A stretch of DNA of 64,000 nt, from the NCBI RefSeq assembly GCF_003664325.1, contig NZ_RCDA01000001.1:1054001-1118000 (forward strand). The letters run 5' to 3'. The notes under the pieces were generated by a model, which was given only the letters and a program-made list of their open reading frames with translations, had not been told where the DNA came from and made no database searches. This document shows, piece by piece, positions 29,021 to 37,557 of this stretch (position 1 is its first letter; the number at the start of each line of letters is the position of its first letter). This DNA comes from Alkalispirillum mobile. GTDB lineage: Bacteria > Pseudomonadota > Gammaproteobacteria > Nitrococcales > Halorhodospiraceae. Position numbers and translations under genes: made by a program.

Positions 29021-30682
29021 CTACTGTGAAACGAGCGCATTAATCTTCGCAGCAAGAGGATTCAGATCAATACCGTTCTGTGCCACCTGAAGCATCACAT
29101 GCTGGGGTTTTCGGTGAGGACGCCCTGCCGGTGCGATACCAATAAACCTCTCCAAGTCTTCAGGAAACGTATCTATACCTCCGGTAAACTCATTGGATGC
29201 TGCCTGAATCGTCTGGTCTATTGGCGCATGTCTTCCATTATCGAAGTCGTAAAGCACATAATGCCTGATGCCAAAAGACTGAAATAACCGCATAAACCGG
29301 TGAATGTTATATTTGCCAATAGTGTCGAGAACAAATACACCCTTACAATCCGGCAACAATCCGTGGTCAAACATATAAGTTAAGAGAGCTGTTTCGGTTG
29401 GGCCCTCGACTAACAGCACCTTTTCGGCGAAGAATGCTGAACTTCGTTTTTGGTCCAACCAAAGCGCGTATTTTACGGCCTCCATGTCAGTCTGGAGATC
29501 GTCTTGGTCAATGGGGATGCCTGCAGCCTGCCACGCCTGGGCATCCTGTTGATTCACTGTTAGAACCCTGTCTAGCTCGTCACTCGATACTTGGTAGCTT
29601 CTTGTTCTGCAATCTTCTCTCTGCAACCTGCAGATTGCCGTGATATTGCGGATACTGTGAGTAGCGAATTGCGGGTTGTGAGTAGACAGAAGCACCTGCG
29701 AGCCTAAACTTTCTGACAAAGACCTCAGATCTGAGTTCAATGAGCTTACCTGAGTTGGATGTAGAAATGCTTCTGGCTCTTCAAACAATATCCATGTCAG
29801 CTCAGGCGAAAATTCCTTCTTTTTTGGGGACTTCTTTTTGGGACCGTACCTCGCCGCTACACGAATCAAAGTATAGATAACGCTTCTTTGAAATCCTTGG
29901 CCGTACGCCGAAATTGGTTGAGCTTTGTCCATTGACTGATCAATGATCTCGTGGTTAACAAGGCCTTTTATAATGTCATCTACGCCAACTGGGCTTATAT
30001 TTAGCCTAAATCCCGCCCCCCAATCAGACAGTTCCTCCGAAATGTCAGTTTCAATACTTTGAAGCGAATAACCCTCCGCAGTAGATTCAGTCTTGATCGC
30101 GCCCTCAAACTCACTGAATGACTCACTTAATGCCTGGTAGGCACCTGACTCTTCCATTACCCTTGAGAGAACCGTATTTACAAGGTCTCTGAGTGCCGAG
30201 GGGCCTGTTAATTTTGTGTGCTCGTCAATCTTAGAAACTGCCGGAATATAGATGATCTCGCCAAATTTACCCTGCCCCACGTTTTTGAAGCCGTAAAATC
30301 TTTCTTCGGATAATTCACCATTCACATAGGCATATGGGCCAGAACGCTCTTTTCCTTCCTTGTCTTTTTGATCTGAGGAGAGATAACTTCTTACTCTAAA
30401 CGTATCGTTTTCCGACCGGTACTCATCTTTTAATGTACCGATCTCCTCAGCAGAAGGCTTAAACTCAATCTCAACCCATGACTCATTATCTTCCGCACCT
30501 TTGTGAGGGAAGTCACGACTCTTATCAAACTTGACCCCTTTTCCATAGAAGGCCCGGATCGCATCAATGACTGTTGTTTTCCCTGCGTTATTGACGCCCA
30601 CAAGAATTCCGTATTCCGCTAGCGTTATCGACGCATCGCAGATTGAACGGAAGTTGTGGATTTTAATTTCGACAGCTTTCAT
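29021..30682 (-). CDS. OLD-family ATPase/TOPRIM nuclease
   Basis: A 553-residue fusion of an ABC-type ATPase and a TOPRIM nuclease. Walker A is GVNNAGKTT near residues 29-37, Walker B is WILFEEPEAFLHP with an H-loop near STHNPQF, and the TOPRIM has VLLVEGPTETALL with the metal aspartates in YDFDNG. No UvrD-like GajB partner is encoded beside it, so it looks like a class 1 OLD protein rather than Gabija. P2 OLD excludes phage lambda. The ATG at 30682 has AAGGGAG upstream; an earlier start at 30718 falls inside attC 10 and is rejected. Confidence 0.9.
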   Translation of the reverse strand: MKAVEIKIHNFRSICDASITLAEYGILVGVNNAGKTTVIDAIRAFYGKGVKFDKSRDFPHKGAEDNESWVEIEFKPSAEEIGTLKDEYRSENDTFRVRSYLSSDQKDKEGKERSGPYAYVNGELSEERFYGFKNVGQGKFGEIIYIPAVSKIDEHTKLTGPSALRDLVNTVLSRVMEESGAYQALSESFSEFEGAIKTESTAEGYSLQSIETDISEELSDWGAGFRLNISPVGVDDIIKGLVNHEIIDQSMDKAQPISAYGQGFQRSVIYTLIRVAARYGPKKKSPKKKEFSPELTWILFEEPEAFLHPTQVSSLNSDLRSLSESLGSQVLLSTHNPQFATHSIRNITAICRLQREDCRTRSYQVSSDELDRVLTVNQQDAQAWQAAGIPIDQDDLQTDMEAVKYALWLDQKRSSAFFAEKVLLVEGPTETALLTYMFDHGLLPDCKGVFVLDTIGKYNIHRFMRLFQSFGIRHYVLYDFDNGRHAPIDQTIQAASNEFTGGIDTFPEDLERFIGIAPAGRPHRKPQHVMLQVAQNGIDLNPLAAKINALVSQ

Positions 30683-30700
30683 AGTGCTCCCTTGCTTGGC

Positions 30701-30772
30701 GCCCAACGCTTTGCTCACCGGTAAATTAGGAGCGCAGCGAGTAATTTATCCGCGTGCAGCAACTTGTTATGC
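30701..30772 (-). repeat. attC site 10 (72 bp)
   Basis: Cores GCATAAC and GTTGGGC; inside is GATAAATTACTCGCTGCGCTCC, related to the extra hairpins of attC 5 and 7. It holds the stop codon of the rightmost cassette gene. GCATAAC predicts a 5' core GTTATGC, found at 31549-31555. Confidence 0.9.
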
Positions 30773-31552
30773 CCCGTTGCTTGAAAGCACTCCATAAACC
30801 TGAAGCGCAGCCAAGAGCACCAAGACAAATGTAAGCCAGTTTAGTGCGCGCTTTTGCTTTACGTTGTCACGATGCTTTCGCTCCTGCTCCTCATACTGCG
30901 CCAATGTTTCCAACGCCTTTGGCGATACACTGTAACAACTCCCGTCAGACTTTAGGTCGCCACTTTGGGCCAAGGAATCGAGTGCAAGCTTATAGTATTC
31001 CAGTACGCCGCTCTTTGAGGGATGATGCACCCAACGGTTTGTATAGATTTCACTCATCACACCGATATGGCTTATCTTGAACTGTGGGTTTTTAATCGTA
31101 TGCTCCACAAGATCTCGTAATAGAGTTATTCGCTCATTCCGAACAAGCCTTTTACGGTTAAACAGAGCCTGCTGTATAACATCAAAAGCAACCACGAAAA
31201 CTGGAAAATGAAGGAGGTCCCGCACAATGAATCGTAATGCAGATGAATAGTTGAAATTCCATAACCCGTAATAATGCTGTATCTCGGGTACGAAATGCCT
31301 AAGGTTGTATGTGGGAATAGAAGTCTGAAGCTCAAAAGTACCTTCATGAAGAGCTCTACCCTGTACAACACGGCCATCAAACTCGTCTACCAGCACGTGC
31401 AAATCTCCATGTTCCGCCCGCAGATAGACTACGTAGCCATCAACGGCAGCCCCAGCCTCGCCACTTCTAGGTATGGGATTCGGGGCAGGTTTACGTAGTG
31501 CTCGTTTCAGTGCGTACTCAAGGAATCTCATGGATAAATATTCATCCGGCAT
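30767..31552 (-). CDS. Cassette protein with C-terminal membrane anchor
   Basis: A 261-residue protein of unknown function. The C-terminal end holds one hydrophobic helix (LNWLTFVLVLLAALQVYGVL) after a basic stretch. A central region (RNERITLLRDLVEHTIKNPQFKI...GVLEYYKLALDSL) looks like a winged-helix fold. The frame is open up to an ATG at 31603, but the cassette's predicted 5' core GTTATGC (31549-31555) lies inside it, so the 17 upstream codons come from outside the cassette. ATG 31552, within that core, or ATG 31531 is the likely original start. Neither has a strong ribosome site. Confidence 0.65.
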   Translation of the reverse strand: MPDEYLSMRFLEYALKRALRKPAPNPIPRSGEAGAAVDGYVVYLRAEHGDLHVLVDEFDGRVVQGRALHEGTFELQTSIPTYNLRHFVPEIQHYYGLWNFNYSSALRFIVRDLLHFPVFVVAFDVIQQALFNRKRLVRNERITLLRDLVEHTIKNPQFKISHIGVMSEIYTNRWVHHPSKSGVLEYYKLALDSLAQSGDLKSDGSCYSVSPKALETLAQYEEQERKHRDNVKQKRALNWLTFVLVLLAALQVYGVLSSNGA

Positions 31553-31555
31553 AAC

Positions 31556-32128
31556 AGTTGATTCTACTGCGTCTGTATAAGTCATAATATGCTGCAGCCG
31601 CATATCACCAGAGGGGTTTTCGTCGCGGGCAAATCCATACCAAAAAAAACACGTACACCGTCAGTCACTTGTGCCCCAGCAAACCTCAAATCAACGTCAA
31701 CTCCACCCAGTGCTATACAGACACCGAACCCGACCCCCCACCACAGCCAATCAGCGCCCGCTCCATCACACCCACTCGCCCTTGCTGCCTGAGTCCCATC
31801 GAGCCCTCATGTCCTGCACCTTGACCCGCACCCGGCGACACGGCGCTTAGGTCGACCAGCCGTTTGAAGATCTGCCCCTTCAGCTGTTCCGGGCCGGCCA
31901 AACTGCCCTCCGGGGGTGAGCGATGTTGATATATGCAGAATAGCAAGGTCGTGCGCGACGTCACATCGGTTGCGTCGTCGCAGGCCTCCCGGAAGCATCA
32001 CTGTCCGTCATCCGAACACCTCTAACTGTCCGAAATACGGTCACTACAACCGCATCAGCAGTCCTGCATTAGGCAACAGACCTTCATATCTTCTTGTTTT
32101 TGCGTAAAAACCTCTGCGCACCAGAATA
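31556..32128. other. Non-coding stretch between array edge and acx promoter
   Basis: About 570 bp where attI and intI would be expected (upstream of the first cassette). I see no integrase, no second cassette core and no convincing gene. Short frames at 31713-31964 and 31807-32001 (minus) are low-complexity and unsupported. Composition rises back to the chromosomal level near 31800. The right end contains the upstream elements of the acx operon. Confidence 0.5.
32002..32043 (+). promoter_or_regulatory. Tandem dyads, likely activator sites of the acx operon
   Basis: Two imperfect inverted repeats share one format: TGTCCG-N5-CGAACA at 32002-32018 and TGTCCG-N5-CGGTCA at 32027-32043. Their centres are 25 bp apart. 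They lie about 100-140 bp before the sigma-54 promoter, the normal distance for enhancer-binding activators, so AcxR is the obvious candidate. Confidence 0.55.
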
Positions 32129-32143
32129 TGGCACACCGCTTGC
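32129..32143 (+). promoter_or_regulatory. Sigma-54 promoter of acxABC
   Basis: TGGCACACCGCTTGC is a perfect match to the -24/-12 consensus TGGCAC-N5-TTGC. It is 60 bp upstream of the acxA start, and a sigma-54 activator gene follows the operon. Confidence 0.88.
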
Positions 32144-32203
32144 GCTCTTCAGGCTGCGCCCCAAAAAAAGGCGCCAAAAAAAGACAGCTAGGAGGAGACC
32201 ATC

Positions 32204-34357
32204 GTGAGCGCAGTCCAACCCGTATCAAGAGATGTTCAGGTCCTGGGCATTGATGCCGGCGGCACTATGACCGACACGTTCTTCGTGGACGGCCAGGGTG
32301 AGTTCGTGGTCGGTAAAGCTCAAAGCACTCCCGACGACGAGTCTGTCGGCCTGCTCTACTCAAGCGAAGATGCCCTGGCACTGTGGGATATCCCCTTGGA
32401 GGAGGCCCTGCCCCAACTCCAGACCGGGGTGTATTCCGGCACAGCCCTGCTCAACCGCGTAGTGCAGCGGAAGGGCTTGCGCTGCGGGCTGATCGTCAAC
32501 CAGGGCATGGAGGACTTCCACCGCATGGGCCGAGCCATCCAGGCGTACCTCGGCTTTGCCTATGAGGATCGGATTCACATCAACACCCACTACTACGACG
32601 AGCCACTGGTCCCGCGCCAGCGCACACGCGGCGTAGTAGAACGCGTTGACATGTTCGGCAATGTGGTTATCCCACTCCGGGAGGAGACAGCACGCCAGGC
32701 GGCACGCGAGGTGATCTCCACCAACGTGGACAGCATCGTCATCAGCCTGCTGCACTCCTACAAGAACCCGGACCACGAGCGGCGGGTGCGGGATATCGTG
32801 CGTGAGGAGGTCAAGAAGTCGGGGAAAAACATTCCCGTTTTCGCCTCGGTGGATTATTACCCCGTGCGCAAAGAGTCTCACCGTACCAACACCACCATTC
32901 TCGAGGCCTACGCGGCAGAGCCCTCCAGAGAGACACTGAAAAAGATCTCCCAGTCCTTTCAAAAGAAAGGGACGAAGTTCGACTTCCGCGTCATGGCCAC
33001 GCATGGCGGCACCATTAGCTGGCAGGCGAAGGAGCTGGCTCGGACCATCTCATCTGGTCCTATCGGGGGCGTGATTGGCGCCAAGTACCTGGGTGAAACG
33101 CTGGGCTACAAAAACATTGCCTGCTCCGATATCGGGGGCACGTCATTCGACGTGGCACTCATCACCCAGAACGAGCTGACCATTCGCACCGACCCGGATA
33201 TGGCTCGCTTGGTGCTCTCGCTTCCGCTGGTGGCCATGGACTCGGTGGGCGCGGGTGCCGGCAGCTTTGTCCGGCTGGACCCTTACACCCACGCAATCAA
33301 GCTGGGACCGGACTCTGCGGGTTACCGCGTTGGCGTCTGCTGGGCCGAGAGCGGTATCGAGACGGTCTCCATCACCGATTGCCACATGGTGCTGGGCTAT
33401 CTCAACCCCGATAACTTCCTGGGTGGCGCTATCAAGCTGGACCCGCAACGGGCACACGACGCCATCAAGGAACAGCTCGCTGACCCGCTGGGCCTGTCGG
33501 TCGAGGAAGCGGCGGCCGGCGTGATCGAACTGCTCGACTCGGAGTTGCACGATTACATCCGTTCCATGATCTCCGCCAAAGGTTACGACCCCCGAAGCTT
33601 CGTCTGCTTCTCCTATGGGGGTGCTGGACCAGTGCATACCTACGGCTACACCCGCGGGCTGGGTTTTGAGGATGTGATCGTACCGGCCTGGGCGGCGGGC
33701 TTTTCCGCCTTCGGCTGTGCGGCTGCCGACTTCGAGTACCGCTACGACAAGAGCCTGGATATCAACCTCGATCAGCACGCACCGGGCGACCAGCGCCAGG
33801 CGGCCGCGAAGACCCTGCAGGAGGCCTGGAGCGAACTGACCCAGAATGTTCTGGAGGAATTCCGGGTCAACGGCTACAGCGCCGACCAGGTCCGGCTGCA
33901 GCCGGCTTACCGCATGCAGTACCGCGGCCAACTGAATGACCTGGAGATCGATTCACCGCTGCCGGAAGTGGCGTCTGAGGACGACTGGGTGAAGCTGGAG
34001 GAGGCCTTCAACGAGACTTACGGCCGCGTCTATGCCGAGTCAGCTCGCTCCCCGGAACTCGGTTACTCGGTCACCGGCGCAATCATGCGCGGCTCCGTGC
34101 CCATCCCCAAACCGCGCATTCCAAAAGAACCCCTCGCCGACAAGGAACCGATCGCAGAGGCGCGACTGGGCACACGCCAGTTCTACCACCAGCGCCGTTG
34201 GGTTCAGGCAGAGCTTTATCACATGGAAGCGCTGCTACCCGGAAACGAGATCGAGGGCCCGGCCATCATCGAATCCGACGCCACCACATTCGTGGTGCCC
34301 GACGGCTTCCGCACCTGGTTGGACGAGCACCGGCTGTTCCACCTGAAAGAGCTGTAG
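32204..34357 (+). CDS. acxA: Acetone carboxylase beta subunit (HyuA-like)
   Basis: One of three subunits of the enzyme that carboxylates acetone with bicarbonate and ATP to acetoacetate in the cytosol. The 717 residues equal the known length of AcxA. GIDAGGTMTDTFFVD is the N-terminal phosphate-binding motif of the hydantoinase/oxoprolinase A family, ACSDIGGTSFDVA the second, and FSYGGAGPVHTYGY the adenosine-side motif. The start is GTG at 32204 with AGGAGGAG eight bases upstream. It leads the acxABC operon under a sigma-54 promoter. Confidence 0.93.
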   Translation: MSAVQPVSRDVQVLGIDAGGTMTDTFFVDGQGEFVVGKAQSTPDDESVGLLYSSEDALALWDIPLEEALPQLQTGVYSGTALLNRVVQRKGLRCGLIVNQGMEDFHRMGRAIQAYLGFAYEDRIHINTHYYDEPLVPRQRTRGVVERVDMFGNVVIPLREETARQAAREVISTNVDSIVISLLHSYKNPDHERRVRDIVREEVKKSGKNIPVFASVDYYPVRKESHRTNTTILEAYAAEPSRETLKKISQSFQKKGTKFDFRVMATHGGTISWQAKELARTISSGPIGGVIGAKYLGETLGYKNIACSDIGGTSFDVALITQNELTIRTDPDMARLVLSLPLVAMDSVGAGAGSFVRLDPYTHAIKLGPDSAGYRVGVCWAESGIETVSITDCHMVLGYLNPDNFLGGAIKLDPQRAHDAIKEQLADPLGLSVEEAAAGVIELLDSELHDYIRSMISAKGYDPRSFVCFSYGGAGPVHTYGYTRGLGFEDVIVPAWAAGFSAFGCAAADFEYRYDKSLDINLDQHAPGDQRQAAAKTLQEAWSELTQNVLEEFRVNGYSADQVRLQPAYRMQYRGQLNDLEIDSPLPEVASEDDWVKLEEAFNETYGRVYAESARSPELGYSVTGAIMRGSVPIPKPRIPKEPLADKEPIAEARLGTRQFYHQRRWVQAELYHMEALLPGNEIEGPAIIESDATTFVVPDGFRTWLDEHRLFHLKEL

Positions 34358-34417
34358 GCCAAAAGCGCCCTAATTACGCCTTTGAGCCAGACCGAATGAG
34401 AACCTGGAGAGACGACC

Positions 34418-36757
34418 ATGTCATACGAGCGCATTGAGCCCCAGTCCGCAGGGGCCACTATACCGACCACTGGCATCGTGCGCGGAGGCCAAACGCTTAA
34501 GCAGCACCGCGACGGCGTACTGGACGCTACCCGCAACACGGGCAGCTACGCAGGCCTGACCGAGCTCAGCCTGCGGGATGAAGAGCCCATCCGCTACAAC
34601 AAGATGTTTTCCCGACTCCGCGCGGGTGTGGTGGATGCCCGCGAAACTGCCAAACGCATTGCCGCCTCGCCGATCGTAGAGCAAGAGGGGGAACTCTGTT
34701 TCACCCTCTATAACGCCGCCGGCGACGCCATTGTCACGTCCACGGGCATCATCATCCACGTGGGCACCATGGGCGCTGCGATTAAATACATGATCGAGAA
34801 CGACTGGGAGCATAACCCTGGCGTTCAGGACAAAGACATCTTCTGCAACAACGATTCGTTAATCGGCAACGTGCACCCATGCGACATCCACACCATCGTA
34901 CCCATCTTCTGGGAGGGACGACTGGTGGGCTGGGTAGGCGGCGTCACCCACGTTATCGACACCGGTGCGGTGGGTCCGGGCTCCATGGCCACCGGCCAGA
35001 TCCAGCGCTTCGGCGACGGTTACTCGGTCACCTGCCGGAAGATCGGCGCCAACGACACCCTCTTCCGGGACTGGCTGCACGAAAGCCAGCGCATGGTGCG
35101 CACGACCCGGTACTGGATGCTGGACGAGCGCACCCGTGTTGCCGGCTGCCACATGATCCGGGACATGGTGGAGGAACTGATCCGCGATGAAGGCATCGAT
35201 GCCTACTGGCGCTTCTGCTACGAGTCGGTAGAGCATGGCCGGCGGGGCCTGCAGAACCGCATCAAGGCCATGACCATCCCCGGGAAGTACCGCCAGGTCG
35301 GGTTCGTGGATGTCCCCTACAAGCACGAGGACGTGCGGGTACCCTCCGACTTCGCCAAGGTGGATACCATCATGCACACCCCGTCGGAGATCGAAATACG
35401 GGGGGACGGCACCTGGAAGCTGGACTTTGATGGGGCCACACGCTGGGGTTGGCATACCTACAACGCCCACCAGGTGAGCTTCACCTCCGGCATCTGGGTG
35501 ATGATGACCCAGACCCTCATCCCCACCGAGATGATCAACGACGGGGCCGCCTACGGTACCGAGTTCCGGCTACCGAAAGGGACCTGGATGAACCCCGATG
35601 ACCGGCGGGTGGCCTTCTCCTACTCCTGGCACTTCCTGGTCTCCAGTTGGACCGCCTTGTGGCGGGGGCTTAGCCGGTCCTACTTCGGCCGCGGCTACCT
35701 GGAGGAGGTCAACGCCGGCAACGCCAACACCTCCAACTGGCTACAGGGCGGGGGCTTCAACCAGTACGACGAGATCCACGCGGTCAACAGCTTCGAGTGC
35801 GCCGCCAACGGTGTCGGTGCCTCAGCCTTCGGGGATGGCATCAGCCATGCCGCCGCTATCTGGAACCCGGAAGGCGACATGGGCGATATGGAGATCTGGG
35901 AGCTGGCGGAGCCGTTGGTCTACCTGGGCAGGCAGATCAAGGCCAGTTCCGGTGGCTCTGGCAAGTACCGTGGCGGCAGCGGCTGGGAAAGCCTGCGCAT
36001 GGTCTGGAACGCCAAAGACTGGACCATGTTCTTCATGGGCAACGGGCACATCAGTTCTGACTGGGGCCTGATGGGCGGCTTCCCCGCAGCATCCGGCTAC
36101 CGCTTCGCCGCGCACGACACCGGGATCAAGGAGCTTATCGAGGCCGGCAAACCCATCCCGTTGGGAGGCGATGTCGACCCCGGCGAGCGCAGCTACGAAA
36201 AACTGATTCCCAATGCTCAGGTCAAGCGGGACAAGCAGGCCATCACCACGGAGGAGATGTTCAAGGACTACGACCTCTATCTCAACACAATGAAGGGTGG
36301 CCCTGGTTTCGGTGACCCGCTGGAGCGCGACCCGGCGATGGTAGCGAACGACCTGGAAAACGGACACATCCTGCCACGCTTCGCCGAGAGGATTTACGGC
36401 GTGGTGGTCCGCGAAACCGATACTGGTTACCAGGTCGACAGCAAGGCCACCAGCGAGCGCCGCCAGGCCCTGCGCAAGGCGCGCTTGGCCCGAGCCATGC
36501 CTACCCGTGAGTGGATGAAACAGGAGCGCGAGCGAATCCTGAAGAAGGACGCCAGCACCCAAGTGCAGCAGATGTTCGCCTCCTCCTTCAAGCTCAGCCC
36601 CCGGTTCCTTGCCGAGTTCAAGGCCTTCTGGGACCTGCCCGAAAGCTGGGAGCTGCGCGAGGAGGAACTCGGTATCCCGCACTACGGCTCGCACTACCAC
36701 ATGGATCTGTCCGAGCTGCCCGACGTCCGCACCGTCAAGCTGGTGGAAGAGGAATAG
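34418..36757 (+). CDS. acxB: Acetone carboxylase alpha subunit (HyuB-like)
   Basis: The large subunit, 779 residues, of the hydantoinase B/oxoprolinase family; known alpha subunits are about 85 kDa. It carries the Mn site where acetone enolate is carboxylated. Family segments include DNDPFIGN-like NNDSLIGNVHPCDIHTIVPIFWEGRLVGWVGGVTH written here in shortened form as NNDSLIGNVHPCDIH, plus SGGSGKYRGGSG near the middle. It begins 60 bp after acxA with GGAGAGACG upstream of the ATG. A stem-loop separates it from acxC. Confidence 0.93.
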   Translation: MSYERIEPQSAGATIPTTGIVRGGQTLKQHRDGVLDATRNTGSYAGLTELSLRDEEPIRYNKMFSRLRAGVVDARETAKRIAASPIVEQEGELCFTLYNAAGDAIVTSTGIIIHVGTMGAAIKYMIENDWEHNPGVQDKDIFCNNDSLIGNVHPCDIHTIVPIFWEGRLVGWVGGVTHVIDTGAVGPGSMATGQIQRFGDGYSVTCRKIGANDTLFRDWLHESQRMVRTTRYWMLDERTRVAGCHMIRDMVEELIRDEGIDAYWRFCYESVEHGRRGLQNRIKAMTIPGKYRQVGFVDVPYKHEDVRVPSDFAKVDTIMHTPSEIEIRGDGTWKLDFDGATRWGWHTYNAHQVSFTSGIWVMMTQTLIPTEMINDGAAYGTEFRLPKGTWMNPDDRRVAFSYSWHFLVSSWTALWRGLSRSYFGRGYLEEVNAGNANTSNWLQGGGFNQYDEIHAVNSFECAANGVGASAFGDGISHAAAIWNPEGDMGDMEIWELAEPLVYLGRQIKASSGGSGKYRGGSGWESLRMVWNAKDWTMFFMGNGHISSDWGLMGGFPAASGYRFAAHDTGIKELIEAGKPIPLGGDVDPGERSYEKLIPNAQVKRDKQAITTEEMFKDYDLYLNTMKGGPGFGDPLERDPAMVANDLENGHILPRFAERIYGVVVRETDTGYQVDSKATSERRQALRKARLARAMPTREWMKQERERILKKDASTQVQQMFASSFKLSPRFLAEFKAFWDLPESWELREEELGIPHYGSHYHMDLSELPDVRTVKLVEEE

Positions 36758-36764
36758 AGGCCGT

Positions 36765-36794
36765 GGCCCGGTAGCCGACCGCGGGCACCGGGCC
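36765..36794 (+). other. Intercistronic stem-loop between acxB and acxC
   Basis: GGCCCGGT pairs with ACCGGGCC across a 14-nt loop. There is no T tract, so it more likely protects mRNA or tunes subunit levels than ends transcription. Confidence 0.6.
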
Positions 36795-36827
36795 AGCCCT
36801 GCCCGACTCAGAACAGGAGCATGCAAG

Positions 36828-37334
36828 ATGGCTTACGAACGCAACAAGATCGCCGACCTTATTGACGGCACAATCGATCCGGACACCCTTCACAAGATGC
36901 TCTCCACACCGAAGGATGAGGGGCGCTTTGAAACCTACCTCAGCATCCTTCAAGAGCGGGTGCCATGGGATGACCGCATCATCCTGCCGTTGGGCCCCAA
37001 ACTCTACATCGTTCAGGAAAAGGACACCCATCGCTGGGTAGTGAAGTCGGAGGCCGGCCACGTCTTCTGCGACTACCGGGAGAACTGGAAGCTGCACGCC
37101 ATGGTTTACGTGCGCGAAAGCCAGGAGGAGTTGAATGAGATCTACCCGGAACTGATGGCGCCATCCTCAGGCTGGCAGACCATCCGGGAGTACTACTGCC
37201 CACTGAGCGGCGACCTTCTGGATGTTGAGGCACCCACTGCCTGGTACCCGGTCATCCATGATTTCGAGCCGGATATCGAGACCTTCTACAAGGACTGGTT
37301 AGGCCTCGAAGTACCTGAACGAGCAGATAGCTAA
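36828..37334 (+). CDS. acxC: Acetone carboxylase gamma subunit
   Basis: The small subunit, exactly 168 residues as in known AcxC (about 19.6 kDa). MAYERNKIADLIDGTIDPD opens it. Cys/His groups in AGHVFCDYRENWKLHAM and REYYCPLSGDLLDVE could hold the structural zinc. ATG 36828 is chosen because CAGGAGC precedes it, though the frame is open upstream. Last gene of the operon, followed by a terminator. Confidence 0.93.
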   Translation: MAYERNKIADLIDGTIDPDTLHKMLSTPKDEGRFETYLSILQERVPWDDRIILPLGPKLYIVQEKDTHRWVVKSEAGHVFCDYRENWKLHAMVYVRESQEELNEIYPELMAPSSGWQTIREYYCPLSGDLLDVEAPTAWYPVIHDFEPDIETFYKDWLGLEVPERADS

Positions 37335-37350
37335 TAGAGGTAATTAAAAC

Positions 37351-37388
37351 GCCGGGAGGGCACCGCCGCAGGTACTCTCCCGGCTTTT
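37351..37388 (+). terminator. Intrinsic terminator of acxABC
   Basis: GCCGGGAG pairs with CTCCCGGC, followed by TTTT, 17 bp after acxC and before the regulator gene. Confidence 0.85.
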
Positions 37389-37557
37389 CCGCAAATGGGG
37401 CATGGACACCCGACGAACCCATCACCGTCGAGAGGGTACCCTCGCGGGCACTGTATTGCCGCGGCTGCAGGCTCCGGAGGCGAGTGCTATAAATAAGAGT
37501 ATAAAAAAATAATCCAATGCACCCGGCAGGCGCAAAGCCTGCGTGGGAGGAGACAGA

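Larger units (their letters stand above)
20530..31555 (-). mobile_element. Integron gene-cassette array without integrase (CALIN)
   Basis: Ten complete attC sites and a decayed terminal one separate twelve leftward genes in eleven cassettes. Each attC follows its gene, often holding the stop codon. For the nine internal cassettes whose edges are both visible, the RYYYAAC core of its own attC is the exact complement of the GTTRRRY core at its own 5' edge. For example, the GGCT-like cassette has GTTCGGC and GCCGAAC, and the two-gene cassette has GTTAGAT and ATCTAAC. That is expected only for circular cassettes inserted by IntI. The rightmost cassette has GCATAAC in attC, which predicts a 5' core GTTATGC; this is found at 31549-31555. 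Base composition is visibly lower in GC than the flanks. No integrase or clear attI is present. Confidence 0.92.

Noticed and set aside
29021-30682. Gabija (GajA/GajB) system
   Set aside because: No UvrD-like helicase is encoded beside the OLD gene; the neighbouring cassettes are unrelated.
31713-32001. Possible integrase or transposase remnant right of the array
   Set aside because: The short minus frames show no tyrosine-recombinase or transposase motifs and look like low-complexity noise.
20342-32100. A tRNA-integrated genomic island with att direct repeats
   Set aside because: The 3' end of tRNA-Arg is not repeated near 31.6-32.1 kb, and no phage-type integrase is present; the attC structure explains the island better.
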